Shown piece after piece: positions 16,486-25,090 of a stretch of DNA of 64,000 bases. Source of the stretch: Streptomyces sp. STR69 (lineage in GTDB: Bacteria; Actinomycetota; Actinomycetes; Streptomycetales; Streptomycetaceae). The notes under the pieces are model-generated. The model made no database searches. It saw only the letters and a program-made list of their open reading frames with translations, and was not told where the DNA came from. The position numbers and the translations under genes are program-made. The stretch's first letter is position 1. Every line of letters starts with the position of its first letter. Where the stretch lies: positions 242,880 to 306,879 of the forward strand of contig NZ_JALJRY010000007.1 in assembly GCF_024519455.1 (NCBI RefSeq), in the 5' to 3' direction.

Positions 16486-17325
16486 CTACGCGGCAACGCC
16501 TTCTTGCTCCGCCTCGATCTTCGCGTTCCACTCCCGCTTGGAGGCCTGCCAGCCGTCCTCGTTGTGGCCGAGCCGCCAGTAGCCGGAGATCGACAGGTCC
16601 TCGCGCGGGATCGCCGACTCGACCCGCAACAGGGCCCGCAGGTCCTTCACGAAGGCCGCCTCGCCGTGCACGAACGCGTGCACCCGGCCCTCGGGGAACT
16701 CCAGGGCCCGTACGGCCTCCACGAGTGTCTCGCCGACGGGACGGTCACCGCGGTGCAGCCAGACGACCTCGATGTCCGAGTCGATCTTCTGCTCCTCCTC
16801 GGGCCCGGAGATCTCCACGAAGGCGTGGGCCGTAGCGCCCTCGGGCAGCGACTCCAGGGCGCGGGCGATCGCGGGCAGTGCGCTCTCGTCCCCGGCGAAC
16901 AGATGCCAGTCGGCGTCGGTGTCGGGGGCGTAGGCGCCACCGGGGCCCATGAAGAGGACGGACTCGCCCGGCTGGACGCGGGTCGCCCACGGGCCGGCCA
17001 GGCCCTCGTCGCCGTGGATGACGAAGTCCAGGGTGAGTTCGAGGTGTTCGGCGTCCCAGGCGCGCACGGTGTAGGTCCGGGTCACCGGCCACTGCTCGCG
17101 CGGGAACTCGGCGCGGATGCGCTCCATGTCGAAGGGCTCGGGGTAGGTGGCGCCCCCGGCCGGGAAGAGAAGCTTCACGTAATGGTCGGTGCAGGTGTCC
17201 GCCGAGAACTCGGCCAGACCCTCGCCACCGAGCACCACGCGCTGCATGTGGGGGGTCAGCCGTTCGGTGCGGACGACCTGCGCGGAGTGGGGCTTACGCG
17301 GCTTCCGTGCCGGACGTTCTGCCAT
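16486..17325 (-). CDS. Siderophore-interacting protein (FAD-dependent ferric reductase, ViuB-like)
   Basis: A 279-residue flavoprotein of the SIP family. The N-terminal FAD domain includes VVLGGEGLAEFSADTCTDHYVKLLF and RTYTVRAWD; the C-terminal part has HLFAGDESALPAIARALE and an SGYWRLGHNEDGWQASKREW end typical of the family. It reduces iron in imported ferric siderophores. The ATG at 17325 (MAERPARKPRKP) has GGAGG five bases upstream; the earlier ATG at 17346 directly abuts the iron box. Expression should rise under iron limitation. Confidence 0.93.
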   Translation of the reverse strand: MAERPARKPRKPHSAQVVRTERLTPHMQRVVLGGEGLAEFSADTCTDHYVKLLFPAGGATYPEPFDMERIRAEFPREQWPVTRTYTVRAWDAEHLELTLDFVIHGDEGLAGPWATRVQPGESVLFMGPGGAYAPDTDADWHLFAGDESALPAIARALESLPEGATAHAFVEISGPEEEQKIDSDIEVVWLHRGDRPVGETLVEAVRALEFPEGRVHAFVHGEAAFVKDLRALLRVESAIPREDLSISGYWRLGHNEDGWQASKREWNAKIEAEQEGVAA

Positions 17326-17346
17326 GACAGCCTCCCGAATTCCCAT

Positions 17347-17364
17347 GCTTAGGCTTACCTAAGC
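17347..17364. promoter_or_regulatory. Iron box (DmdR/IdeR type)
   Basis: Palindrome GCTTAGG-CTTA-CCTAAGC with seven-base perfect arms, matching the TTAGG...CCTAA core bound by DtxR-family iron repressors of actinobacteria. It is 22 bases upstream of the siderophore-interacting protein start. Confidence 0.85.
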
Positions 17365-17414
17365 TAGCACTACATTCTCTGTGAAAGGCAAGAAAACGAG
17401 GGCAAGAACAATGC

Positions 17415-18347
17415 TTACGCGCCCAGCGTGGTCAGCAGTCGCTGCAATGATCCGCCCAGCCCCCAGCGTTCCGCCAGTGCGCCCACCAACTCCGGATCAC
17501 GCGGGGCGCGCGGCAGGGCGGGGTCGACATCGGGCAGCGGTACGTCGTCCGCGACCCGTACGACCTTGGGCGCGACCGCGACATAGGGCCGCGCCTCGTC
17601 GAGCCGCTTGCGCTGCGAAGGGGTCAGCTTGGACTTGGGGTCGTCGATCGCGGCCATGATCCCGGGCACGTCACCGAACTCGGCGAGCAGTTTCGCCGCC
17701 GTCTTCTCGCCGATGCCCGGCACCCCCGGCAGACCGTCGCTGGGGTCGCCGCGCAGCAGCGCCAGATCCACGTACCCCCGGCCGTCGACTCCGTACTTCT
17801 CGCGCAGCACGGACTCGTCGGTGAGCTGGAGCGTGCCGACACCCTTGATCGGATACAGGACGCGGATACCGCGGGCGTCGTCGACGAGCTGGTACAGGTC
17901 GCGGTCACCGGTGACGATGTCGACCGGGCCCTTGGCGTGCGCGGTGAACGTGCCGATCACGTCGTCCGCCTCGTACGGCTCGACGCCCACGCGGGCGATG
18001 CCGACCGCGTCGAGGACGGCCTCGATGATCGGGACCTGCGGGGAGAGGGTGTCCGGCACCTCCTCCGCGTCCGGGCCGCTCTCGCGCACCTCGGCGACGC
18101 GGTGCGCCTTGTAGGTGGGGATCAGGTCGACCCGCCACTGGGGCCGCCAGTCCGCGTCCATGCACGCGACCAACTGGTCCGGACGGTGGTCCTTGACCAG
18201 CCGGTCGATGAATTCGAGCAGCCCGCGCACGGCGTTCACCGGCGTCCCGTCCGGTGCCTTCACGGACTCCGGGACGCCGAAGTAGGCGCGGAAGTAGAGC
18301 GAGGCGGTGTCGAGGAGCATCAGTCGTCCGGTCACGTCACGCATCAT
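17415..18347 (-). CDS. 5'-3' exonuclease (flap endonuclease-like, stand-alone)
   Basis: A 310-residue PIN-like 5'-3' exonuclease equivalent to the N-terminal domain of DNA polymerase I. Visible elements are MLLDTASLYFRAYFG at the N-terminus, LVACMDADWRPQWR and YKAHR, the acidic cluster EPYEADDVIG and DIVTGDRDLYQLVDD, and the helix-hairpin-helix GLPGVPGIGEKTAAKLL. It probably processes flaps and RNA primers. Start ATG 18347 (MMRDVTGRLMLLD) is preferred to a frame opening 24 bases earlier. It is divergent from the betaine transporter genes. Confidence 0.92.
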   Translation of the reverse strand: MMRDVTGRLMLLDTASLYFRAYFGVPESVKAPDGTPVNAVRGLLEFIDRLVKDHRPDQLVACMDADWRPQWRVDLIPTYKAHRVAEVRESGPDAEEVPDTLSPQVPIIEAVLDAVGIARVGVEPYEADDVIGTFTAHAKGPVDIVTGDRDLYQLVDDARGIRVLYPIKGVGTLQLTDESVLREKYGVDGRGYVDLALLRGDPSDGLPGVPGIGEKTAAKLLAEFGDVPGIMAAIDDPKSKLTPSQRKRLDEARPYVAVAPKVVRVADDVPLPDVDPALPRAPRDPELVGALAERWGLGGSLQRLLTTLGA

Positions 18348-18402
18348 GCCGCACGACGGCCCGACGACCACCTCTGCCTGTCACCCGGAGAGACGAACAC
18401 GG

Positions 18403-18434
18403 CCGGCCGGTGAGACGGACGACCGGCCGGTGAG
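18403..18434. repeat. 20-base-period direct repeat upstream of the betaine transporter
   Basis: CCGGCCGGTGAG occurs at 18403-18414 and 18423-18434, exactly two helical turns apart, in the divergent region between the exonuclease and betaine transporter genes. Equal spacing suggests a binding site for a dimer or two molecules of a regulator, possibly osmotic. Inferred. Confidence 0.45.
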
Positions 18435-18565
18435 CTGGACCACTCTGCGTTTGCGCGCGGAACGCAGGGGCAGGCGCGGCTGCGGAGCGGTGCTGGTTGT
18501 GCATTCAACCTTCTACGGCCCTCGGGCCCACCCCTCCACGTCCTGCCCCCGATCGAGAGGTACGC

Positions 18566-19639
18566 GTGTCAGCCAGGCTAGAAGCCGAACACCTGCACAA
18601 GGTGTTCGGCAGACGACCCGACCAGGCAGTCGAACGGCTCCGAGCAGGAGCCGACCGGGAGGAACTGCGCGCCGACGGCACCACAGCCGCCGTGATCGAC
18701 GCCTCCTTCTCCGTCGCACCGGGCCAGATCTTCGTCGTCATGGGCCTGTCCGGCTCCGGCAAGTCCACCCTCCTGCGCATGCTCAACGGACTCCTGGACC
18801 CCACCGCGGGCCGCGTCCTCTTCGACGGCCAGGACCTGACCGCGCTCGGCGACCGCGAACTGCGCGAGGTCCGCGCCCACAAGATCAGCATGGTCTTCCA
18901 GCACTTCGCGCTCTTCCCGCACCGCAGCGTCCGCGAGAACGCCGCCTACGGCCTGGCAGTGCAGGGCGTGCCCCGCGCCGAGCGCGAGGCCCGCGCCGGC
19001 GAGGCGCTCGCCCTGTGCGGTCTGGCCGGCTGGGAGGACTCCTGGCCCGACGAGCTGTCCGGCGGTATGCAGCAACGCGTGGGCCTGGCCCGGGCGTTGG
19101 CCACCGACGCCGATCTGCTCCTCATGGACGAGTCCTTCAGCGCGCTCGACCCGCTGATCCGCCGGGACATGCAGGACCAACTCCTGGAACTCCAGAAGTC
19201 GTTGAAGAAGACGATCGTCTTCATCACCCACGACCTCAACGAGGCCATGCGCCTCGGCGACCGCATCGCCGTCATGCGCGACGGGCGTATCGTCCAGACC
19301 GGCACCGCCGAGGACATCCTGCTGCGCCCCGCCAACGACTACGTCGCCTCCTTCATCCAGGACGTCGACCGTTCCCGGGTGCTCACCGCGTCCGCCGTCA
19401 TGGACACCGGAGTCGACGGCCACGAGGCCGACTGCGACTGCGAGACGGCCACGCCGGACACCTCCTTCACCGACCTGTGCGCCCTCAGCGCCCGCCTCAC
19501 CCACCCGGTCGCGGTGCTCGACGCGGCCGACGAGGTCGTAGGAGTCGTGGCGCAGGAACGGCTGGTCGCGTTCCTCGGCGGGGAAACCGCCACCGAGCCG
19601 GAGGAGGTGACCGCCCGTGCCCAGGCTTCCGCTCGGTGA
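18566..19639 (+). CDS. Glycine betaine/proline ABC transporter ATP-binding protein (ProV/OpuAA-like)
   Basis: A 357-residue ATPase. Walker A GLSGSGKST is at 60-68, signature LSGGMQQ at 164-170, Walker B LLLMDES at 184-190, and ITHDLNEAMRLGDRIAVMRDG contains the switch His. An insertion before Walker A and the C-terminal CBS-like region (about 290-345) fit the osmoprotectant branch. GTG 18566 (SARLEAEHLHKVFG) has GAGAGG five bases upstream. It overlaps the permease gene by 23 bases. Confidence 0.93.
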   Translation: MSARLEAEHLHKVFGRRPDQAVERLRAGADREELRADGTTAAVIDASFSVAPGQIFVVMGLSGSGKSTLLRMLNGLLDPTAGRVLFDGQDLTALGDRELREVRAHKISMVFQHFALFPHRSVRENAAYGLAVQGVPRAEREARAGEALALCGLAGWEDSWPDELSGGMQQRVGLARALATDADLLLMDESFSALDPLIRRDMQDQLLELQKSLKKTIVFITHDLNEAMRLGDRIAVMRDGRIVQTGTAEDILLRPANDYVASFIQDVDRSRVLTASAVMDTGVDGHEADCDCETATPDTSFTDLCALSARLTHPVAVLDAADEVVGVVAQERLVAFLGGETATEPEEVTARAQASAR

Positions 19640-21413
19640 CTGGGTCGACTCCGGTGTCGACTGGCTGGTCGCCCACATGTCCTGGCTCTTCGACGCGATC
19701 AAGACGGTCGTCGAGGGCATGTACGACGGCGTCGACGCGGTCCTCACCGCGCCCCAACCCCTGCTCCTCGCGGGCATCCTGGCGGTGCTCGCCTGGTGGC
19801 TGCGCGGGCTGGTCGCGGGTGTCCTGGCCTTCGCCGGGTTCCTGCTGATCGACTCGCTCGACCTGTGGGACCGGTCCATGTCGACGCTGGCCCTGGTGCT
19901 GGTCGCGACCGTCATCGCCCTGGTGATCTCGATCCCGCTGGGCATCTGGGCGGCCCGCTCCAAGACGGTCAGCGCGGTCGTCCGGCCCGCCCTCGACCTG
20001 CTCCAGACGATGCCGTCGATGGTGCTGCTGATCCCGGCGATCCTCTTCTTCGGGCTCGGCACCTCCGCCGGCATCATCGCGACCCTGATCTTCGCGCTCG
20101 CCCCCGGCGTCCGCATGACCGAGCTGGGCATACGGCAGGTCGACGCCGAACTCGTCGAAGCCGCCGAGGCGTTCGGCACCTCACCGCGCGACACCCTCCT
20201 GCGCGTCCAGCTGCCGCTCGCCCTCCCGACGATCATGGCGGGCGTCAACCAGGTCATCATGCTGGGCCTGTCGATGGTCGTCATCGCCGGCATGGTCGGC
20301 ACCGGCGGGCTCGGCGGCGCCGTCAACGAGGCCATCGGCCAGCTCGACATCGGCTTCGGCTTCGAGGCGGGCGTCGGCATCGTCGTCCTCGCGATCTACC
20401 TGGACCGGATGACCGGCGCGCTCGGCACGCAGATCTCCCCGCTCGGCCGCAGGGCCGCCGCCAAGGCCCGTACGGCGGAGAGCGTCAAGCCCTGGAACCA
20501 CCGCCCCCGCCCGGCCTTCGCCGTGATCGGCGTGGTCGTCCTCGCCCTGGTGGCCGGCGGCCTGGGTGTCTTCGGTTCTGCCTCCGGCACGAAGGCGACC
20601 TCCGCCACGGACGTGGGCAAGGGCAAGGAGATCACCATCGGCTACATCCCCTGGGACGAGGGCATCGCCTCCACCTTCCTCTGGAAGGAACTCCTGGAGG
20701 AACGCGGCTACAAGGTGACGACCACCCAGTACGCGGCCGGCCCCCTCTACACCGGCGTCGCCACCGGCCAGGTCGACTTCCAGACCGACGCCTGGCTGCC
20801 CACGACCCACGCCGAGTACTGGAAGAAGTACGGCAAGCAGCTCGACGACCTCGGCAGCTGGTACGGCTCCACGTCCCTGGAGCTGACCGTCCCTTCGTAT
20901 GTGAAGGACGTCAACACGCTCGCCGATCTCAAGACCCACGCCGCCGAGTTCGGCGGCAAGATCACCGGCATCGAACCGAGCGCCGGAATGATGGGCCTCC
21001 TCAAGTCCAAGGTCCTCAAGGAGTACGGCCTTCAGGGCTCCTACGACGTCGTCGACGGCTCCACCCCGGCGATGCTGGCCGAGCTGAAGCGCGCGTACGC
21101 CAAGAAGGGGCCGATCGTCGTCACGCTGTGGTCGCCGCACTGGGCGTACAGCGACTACGAGCTGAAGAAGCTCACCGACCCGAAGGGCGCCTGGGGCAAG
21201 GGCGACGGCGTGCACACCGTGTCCCGCAAGGGCTTCGCCGCCGACAACCCCGACGTCGGCACGTGGCTGAAGAACTTCAAGATGACCGAGGTACAGCTCA
21301 CCGGTCTGGAGGCGCAGATCCAGAAGTCCGGCAAGGGCCAGGAGCAGGCCGCCGTCCGCACCTGGCTCAAGCAGCACCCGGGCCTCGTCGACAAGTGGGC
21401 ACCGGTGAACTGA
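19617..21413 (+). CDS. Glycine betaine ABC transporter permease fused to substrate-binding domain
   Basis: A 598-residue fusion. Residues about 1-270 form a ProW-type permease with several membrane segments and the EAA-like loop AAEAFGTSPRDTLLRVQLPLALPTIMAGVNQ. A further membrane segment near 300-322 leads to a ProX/OpuAC-type binding domain (EITIGYIPWDEGIASTFLWKE and FGGKITGIEPSAGMMGLLK). The fused layout makes one tethered receptor per permease, as in OpuA of lactic acid bacteria. GTG 19617 follows GAGGAGG by eight bases. Its role is uptake of betaine or proline for osmotic protection. Confidence 0.92.
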   Translation: MPRLPLGDWVDSGVDWLVAHMSWLFDAIKTVVEGMYDGVDAVLTAPQPLLLAGILAVLAWWLRGLVAGVLAFAGFLLIDSLDLWDRSMSTLALVLVATVIALVISIPLGIWAARSKTVSAVVRPALDLLQTMPSMVLLIPAILFFGLGTSAGIIATLIFALAPGVRMTELGIRQVDAELVEAAEAFGTSPRDTLLRVQLPLALPTIMAGVNQVIMLGLSMVVIAGMVGTGGLGGAVNEAIGQLDIGFGFEAGVGIVVLAIYLDRMTGALGTQISPLGRRAAAKARTAESVKPWNHRPRPAFAVIGVVVLALVAGGLGVFGSASGTKATSATDVGKGKEITIGYIPWDEGIASTFLWKELLEERGYKVTTTQYAAGPLYTGVATGQVDFQTDAWLPTTHAEYWKKYGKQLDDLGSWYGSTSLELTVPSYVKDVNTLADLKTHAAEFGGKITGIEPSAGMMGLLKSKVLKEYGLQGSYDVVDGSTPAMLAELKRAYAKKGPIVVTLWSPHWAYSDYELKKLTDPKGAWGKGDGVHTVSRKGFAADNPDVGTWLKNFKMTEVQLTGLEAQIQKSGKGQEQAAVRTWLKQHPGLVDKWAPVN

Positions 21414-21752
21414 CGGTCCCGCAGCCGCCGCCCCGGAAGTGGGCCTCGCCGGTACGGAAAGGATCCGGCCAACCACATAGCGCTACGAAGCCCCGCAATC
21501 AGGCCTGCGATGTGAGCGGGAACACAGGCGACTGCGTACGCATTGAAGAGAAGGGAGGAACTCCCGCGCTGTTCGAGGGGCGGCGGGCCCCCGCACACTG
21601 GCCAGAACCGTGAGGTCTGATCGCACGCTGTGTGACGTGGATGTGACAGGCGCATGAAACGGTTTGCCGAACATGCGTAGGGTGCAGAGAACTCATCAGA
21701 GGCAGTTTCAGAATCAGCCGCAGGCCGACGAGCGAAGGAGGGAGCCGGAGCG
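21414..21752. other. Intergenic region, nothing recognised
   Basis: 339 bases between the betaine transporter and the HTH-cupin regulator. No gene, clear terminator or known RNA element is seen. The ribosome site GAAGGAGG lies close to the regulator start at 21753. Confidence 0.5.
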
Positions 21753-22316
21753 ATGGGCGACCACAAAGAACAGCCCCTCCGGGTGGGCGCGGCCGTACGG
21801 CGGCGGCGCCGCGCGCTGGACCTGACGCTCGCCGTCGTGGCCGAGCGCAGCGGTCTGTCGGTGCCCTTCCTGAGCCAGGTCGAGAACGACCGGGCACGCC
21901 CCAGCCGGAGTTCCCTGGAGAAGGTGGCCGACGCGCTGCGCACCACGGCCGTCGAACTCCTCGCCGCCGCCGACCCCGCGTGCAGCGTCGACGTCGTACG
22001 CGCCGAGGAACCCGAGTCGGCCGCACCCCGGATGCGTTCGCTGGTACGGGGTCATCATCAGCTGCACGCCTCGGAGTTCACCGGCGACCATGACGCCGGG
22101 CGCGAATTCCAGCACCGCAACGACGAGTTGATGTACGTCGCGGACGGCGCCGTCGAGATCGAGGCGGAGGGGCGCGCGTACCGCCTCGTGCGCGGCGACA
22201 CGATGTACCTGACCGGCGGGGTGCGCCACCGCTGGCGCGCGACCGTGCCGGACACCCGGGTCGTCGTGGTCGCGGTGGCCGAGCACATCGAGGCGGTCCA
22301 GGACCGCCCGCGCTGA
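21753..22316 (+). CDS. HTH (XRE) and cupin domain regulator
   Basis: A 187-residue regulator. An XRE helix-turn-helix is at about 10-65 (VRRRRRALDLTLAVVAERSGLSVPFLSQVENDRARPSRSSLEKVADALRTT), and a C-terminal cupin barrel is at about 110-180 (HNDELMYVADGAVEIEAEGRAYRLVRGDTMYLTGGVRHRW, reading from the first His-rich strand). Such proteins sense small metabolites and often control transport or catabolism. The stop overlaps the start of the metal-receptor gene by one base (TGATG), so both are co-expressed. Confidence 0.92.
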   Translation: MGDHKEQPLRVGAAVRRRRRALDLTLAVVAERSGLSVPFLSQVENDRARPSRSSLEKVADALRTTAVELLAAADPACSVDVVRAEEPESAAPRMRSLVRGHHQLHASEFTGDHDAGREFQHRNDELMYVADGAVEIEAEGRAYRLVRGDTMYLTGGVRHRWRATVPDTRVVVVAVAEHIEAVQDRPR

Positions 22317-23035
22317 TGCGCGTCGTCTCGCTCGTACCGTCCCTGACAGAGGCAATCGCCGTATCGCTGCCGGGGGTTCTGGTCGGCGCGACGGACTGGT
22401 GCAGCCATCCGCCCGGCCTGGACGTCACCCGCGTCGGCGGTACCAAGAACCCGAAGCTCGACCCGGTCCTCGCCCTCGCGCCCGACCTGGTGGTCGCCAA
22501 CGAGGAGGAGAACCGCGAGCCCGACCTGACGGCCCTGCGGGAGGCGGGCGTCGAGGTCCTGGTCACGGAGGTGCGGGACGTCCCGGGGGCCTTCCGTGAA
22601 CTGGACCGGGTCCTCGACGCCTGCGGAGCGCCCGTACGGCCGCGCTGGCTGGACGAGGCCGAGCGCGCATGGGCCGAACTCCCGGTCCCCGAACGCCGGT
22701 TGACCACCGTCGTCCCCGTCTGGCGCCGCCCCTGGATGGTGCTCGGCCGGGACACCTTCGCGGGCGATGTGCTGTCCCGCCTGGGAGTCGACCACGCGTA
22801 CGCGACGCACGCCGAGCGCTACCCGCGCGCCACGATCGCCGAACTGCGGGCGGCGGCAAGGGACTTGGTGGTCCTCCCGGACGAGCCGTACCGCTTCACG
22901 GCCGACGACGGACCGGAGGCCTTCCCCGGCCTGCCCTGCGCGCTCGTCAGCGGTCGGCACCTGACGTGGTACGGGCCGTCACTGGCCGAAGCGCCACGGG
23001 TGCTGGTCGGGGCCCTGCGAGCAGCGCACCGCTGA
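22316..23035 (+). CDS. Periplasmic-type metal/cobalamin-binding protein (BtuF-like) without signal peptide
   Basis: A 239-residue helical-backbone metal receptor. The N-terminal strand RVVSLVPSLTEAIAV and VGATDWCSHPPGLDVTRVGGTKNPKLDPVLALAPDLVVANEEENR are typical of the BtuF/TroA-like class III fold. No signal peptide or lipobox is visible at the chosen start, which suggests an intracellular or unconventional role. Coupled to the HTH-cupin gene. Its 3' end overlaps the convergent TDT channel gene by 89 bases. Confidence 0.85.
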   Translation: MRVVSLVPSLTEAIAVSLPGVLVGATDWCSHPPGLDVTRVGGTKNPKLDPVLALAPDLVVANEEENREPDLTALREAGVEVLVTEVRDVPGAFRELDRVLDACGAPVRPRWLDEAERAWAELPVPERRLTTVVPVWRRPWMVLGRDTFAGDVLSRLGVDHAYATHAERYPRATIAELRAAARDLVVLPDEPYRFTADDGPEAFPGLPCALVSGRHLTWYGPSLAEAPRVLVGALRAAHR

Positions 23036-24071
23036 CCAGACCCCGGGCCGTGTGCACGGCGGCGGTGGCCCAGGCGGCGACGAGCACGCCGTACAGGACG
23101 AACGCGAGCCCGTCGTAGACGGCGAGGCCGGTGTGCCGGGCCAGGGACTCGGCGCCTGTGACGCAGGTGCCGACCGGGAAGGTGAACGCCCACCAGGTCA
23201 TCGCGAAACCCATGCCCCGGCGCCGGGCGCGCACCACGTGCGCGGTGGCGAGGGCGAACCAGAGCAGCGCGAAGCCCATGACCGGGACGCCGTAGAGAAC
23301 GGCCAGGAGGCTGAAGGCCTGCGCGGAGGCGGCCGGTACGACACCGGGGGCGAAGTCCGCGAACTTGCCGACGGCGGTGGTGGATTGACCGAGCGGGCCG
23401 AGCACCAGGAACAGCGTAGGGGTGAGCGCGAGGGGCAACGGTCCGCCGGTGACCAGCCGGGCGAAGACCAGCGGCAGCATCAGGAGTGTGGCCAGCAGAC
23501 TCAGCCCGAACATCGCGAAGCACGCGAGGAGGAGTGTCTCCCGGGGCTGCCCGGCCGGCAGATGCGGCACCAGCAGCGGCCCGAGGGCGGCGGACACCAT
23601 CGGCGCGACGACGGGCAGCAGCCACACCGGGGTCGCCTCCGAGGGATGCACGTGATGGCGTACGGCCATCAGGTACGGGACGGCTACGGCGGCCACGAGT
23701 CCTACGACCGTGCCGGTGCCGAACAGCACGGCGTCGAGGACGACCGCCGCCCGCAGCCCGATCCAGTCCTGCCCGACGACCAGGGTGCCGCCGCCCACCG
23801 CCAGCAGGGCCATCGCGAGGCAGCCGTAGAACGGGGCCGTCGCCGGGTCCTGGAGGTGGGCGCGGGCCTGGTCGCGATGGTGGGTCCAGTGCAGGGCGCG
23901 GGCGGCGAGCAGGGTCAGGAGCAGGGCGAGGGAGAGGGCCCAGACGGCGGTGCAGGCCGTGCGCAGTCCCGGGAGGTGGCCGGGGAGCCCGGCGCCGGCG
24001 GTGGCGACGACGGCGGTGCCCATGACGGACGCGTACCAGTTGGGTCCGAGGTGACGGACTGCGGTGACCAT
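22947..24071 (-). CDS. TDT-family transporter (TehA/SLAC1-like channel)
   Basis: A 374-residue membrane protein with about ten hydrophobic segments. It starts MVTAVRHLGPNWYASVMGTAVVATAGAGLPG, the typical N-terminus of tellurite-resistance/dicarboxylate and SLAC1-like anion channels, and later reads MGFAMTWWAFTFPVGTCVTGAESLARHTG near the C-terminus. The long open frame above 24071 covers the divergent LysR gene and is not used. The LysR regulator at 24142 is divergent with 70 bases between starts and is the probable regulator. Confidence 0.87.
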   Translation of the reverse strand: MVTAVRHLGPNWYASVMGTAVVATAGAGLPGHLPGLRTACTAVWALSLALLLTLLAARALHWTHHRDQARAHLQDPATAPFYGCLAMALLAVGGGTLVVGQDWIGLRAAVVLDAVLFGTGTVVGLVAAVAVPYLMAVRHHVHPSEATPVWLLPVVAPMVSAALGPLLVPHLPAGQPRETLLLACFAMFGLSLLATLLMLPLVFARLVTGGPLPLALTPTLFLVLGPLGQSTTAVGKFADFAPGVVPAASAQAFSLLAVLYGVPVMGFALLWFALATAHVVRARRRGMGFAMTWWAFTFPVGTCVTGAESLARHTGLAVYDGLAFVLYGVLVAAWATAAVHTARGLVSGALLAGPRPAPVALRPVTARTTSGADR

Positions 24072-24141
24072 GTGTCCAGCGTCTCGCCGGCTGAGACGGG
24101 CGACCAGGGAGTATGTGTCTATGGGGACATAAACTGGATTT

Positions 24142-25065
24142 ATGAGCAGTGACGAGACGGATGGCGGGCGGGAAGGTTCGATAGCGCATCGGGTGCCGGA
24201 TCTGGGCGCGCTGGAACTGCTGCTGGCGGTGGCCCGGCTCGGCAGCCTCGGCGGCGCGGCACGCGAGCTCGGCATCACCCAGCCGGCGGCCAGCAGCCGG
24301 ATCCGCTCCATGGAACGCCAGCTCGGCGTGGCCTTGGTGGACCGCTCCCCGCGCGGCTCACGTTTGACGGATGCCGGGGCCCTGGTCACCGACTGGGCGC
24401 GCCGGGTCGTCGAGGCCGCCGCCGCGTTCGACGCGGGAGCCCAGGCGCTACGGCACCGGCGCGACTCCCGGCTCCGGGTCGCCGCGAGCATGACCATCGC
24501 GGAGTACCTGCTCCCCGGCTGGCTCCTGGCTCTGCGCTCCCAACGCCCCGACACGGCAGTGTCGTTGCTGGCGGGCAACTCCACGACGGTCGCGGAACAA
24601 CTGCTGGCCGACGAGGCGGACCTGGGCTTCGTGGAGGGCCTGTCGGTCCCACCCGGCTTGGACTCCACGGTGATAGCCCACGACCACCTGATCGTCGTGA
24701 CAGCCCCCACCCACCCCTGGGCCCGCCGCCGACGCCCCGTCCCCGCAACGGAGTTGGCGTCGACACCGCTGATCCTCCGGGAAAAGGGCTCGGGCACACG
24801 CCAGGTCCTGGACGCGGCGCTGGGCGGCCTGGCCCGCCCTCTCATCGAGCTGTCCTCCACTACGGCGGTCAAGGCATCGGCGGTGAGCGGAGCGGGGCCG
24901 GCTGTCCTGAGCGAACTGGCGGTCGGCGAGGAACTGTCGACGCGACGCCTGGTCCGCATCCCGGTGGAGGGAGTCACCCTGGCCCGAGACCTGAGAGCGG
25001 TCTGGCCCACAGGCCACAGACCAACGGGCCCGGCCCGTGAGCTGTTGTCCCTGACCCGGGGCTGA
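24142..25065 (+). CDS. LysR-family transcriptional regulator
   Basis: A 307-residue LysR protein. The HTH is at about 15-75 (LELLLAVARLGSLGGAARELGITQPAASSRIRSMERQLGVALVDRSPRG), followed by the effector-binding fold with DEADLGFVEG and the late TGHRPTGPARELLSL. It is divergent from the TDT channel gene, the usual geometry for a LysR activator and its target. ATG 24142 gives MSSDETDGGREG. Confidence 0.92.
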   Translation: MSSDETDGGREGSIAHRVPDLGALELLLAVARLGSLGGAARELGITQPAASSRIRSMERQLGVALVDRSPRGSRLTDAGALVTDWARRVVEAAAAFDAGAQALRHRRDSRLRVAASMTIAEYLLPGWLLALRSQRPDTAVSLLAGNSTTVAEQLLADEADLGFVEGLSVPPGLDSTVIAHDHLIVVTAPTHPWARRRRPVPATELASTPLILREKGSGTRQVLDAALGGLARPLIELSSTTAVKASAVSGAGPAVLSELAVGEELSTRRLVRIPVEGVTLARDLRAVWPTGHRPTGPARELLSLTRG

Positions 25066-25090
25066 GGTCCCTGTTGCAGGAGCCCCGAGG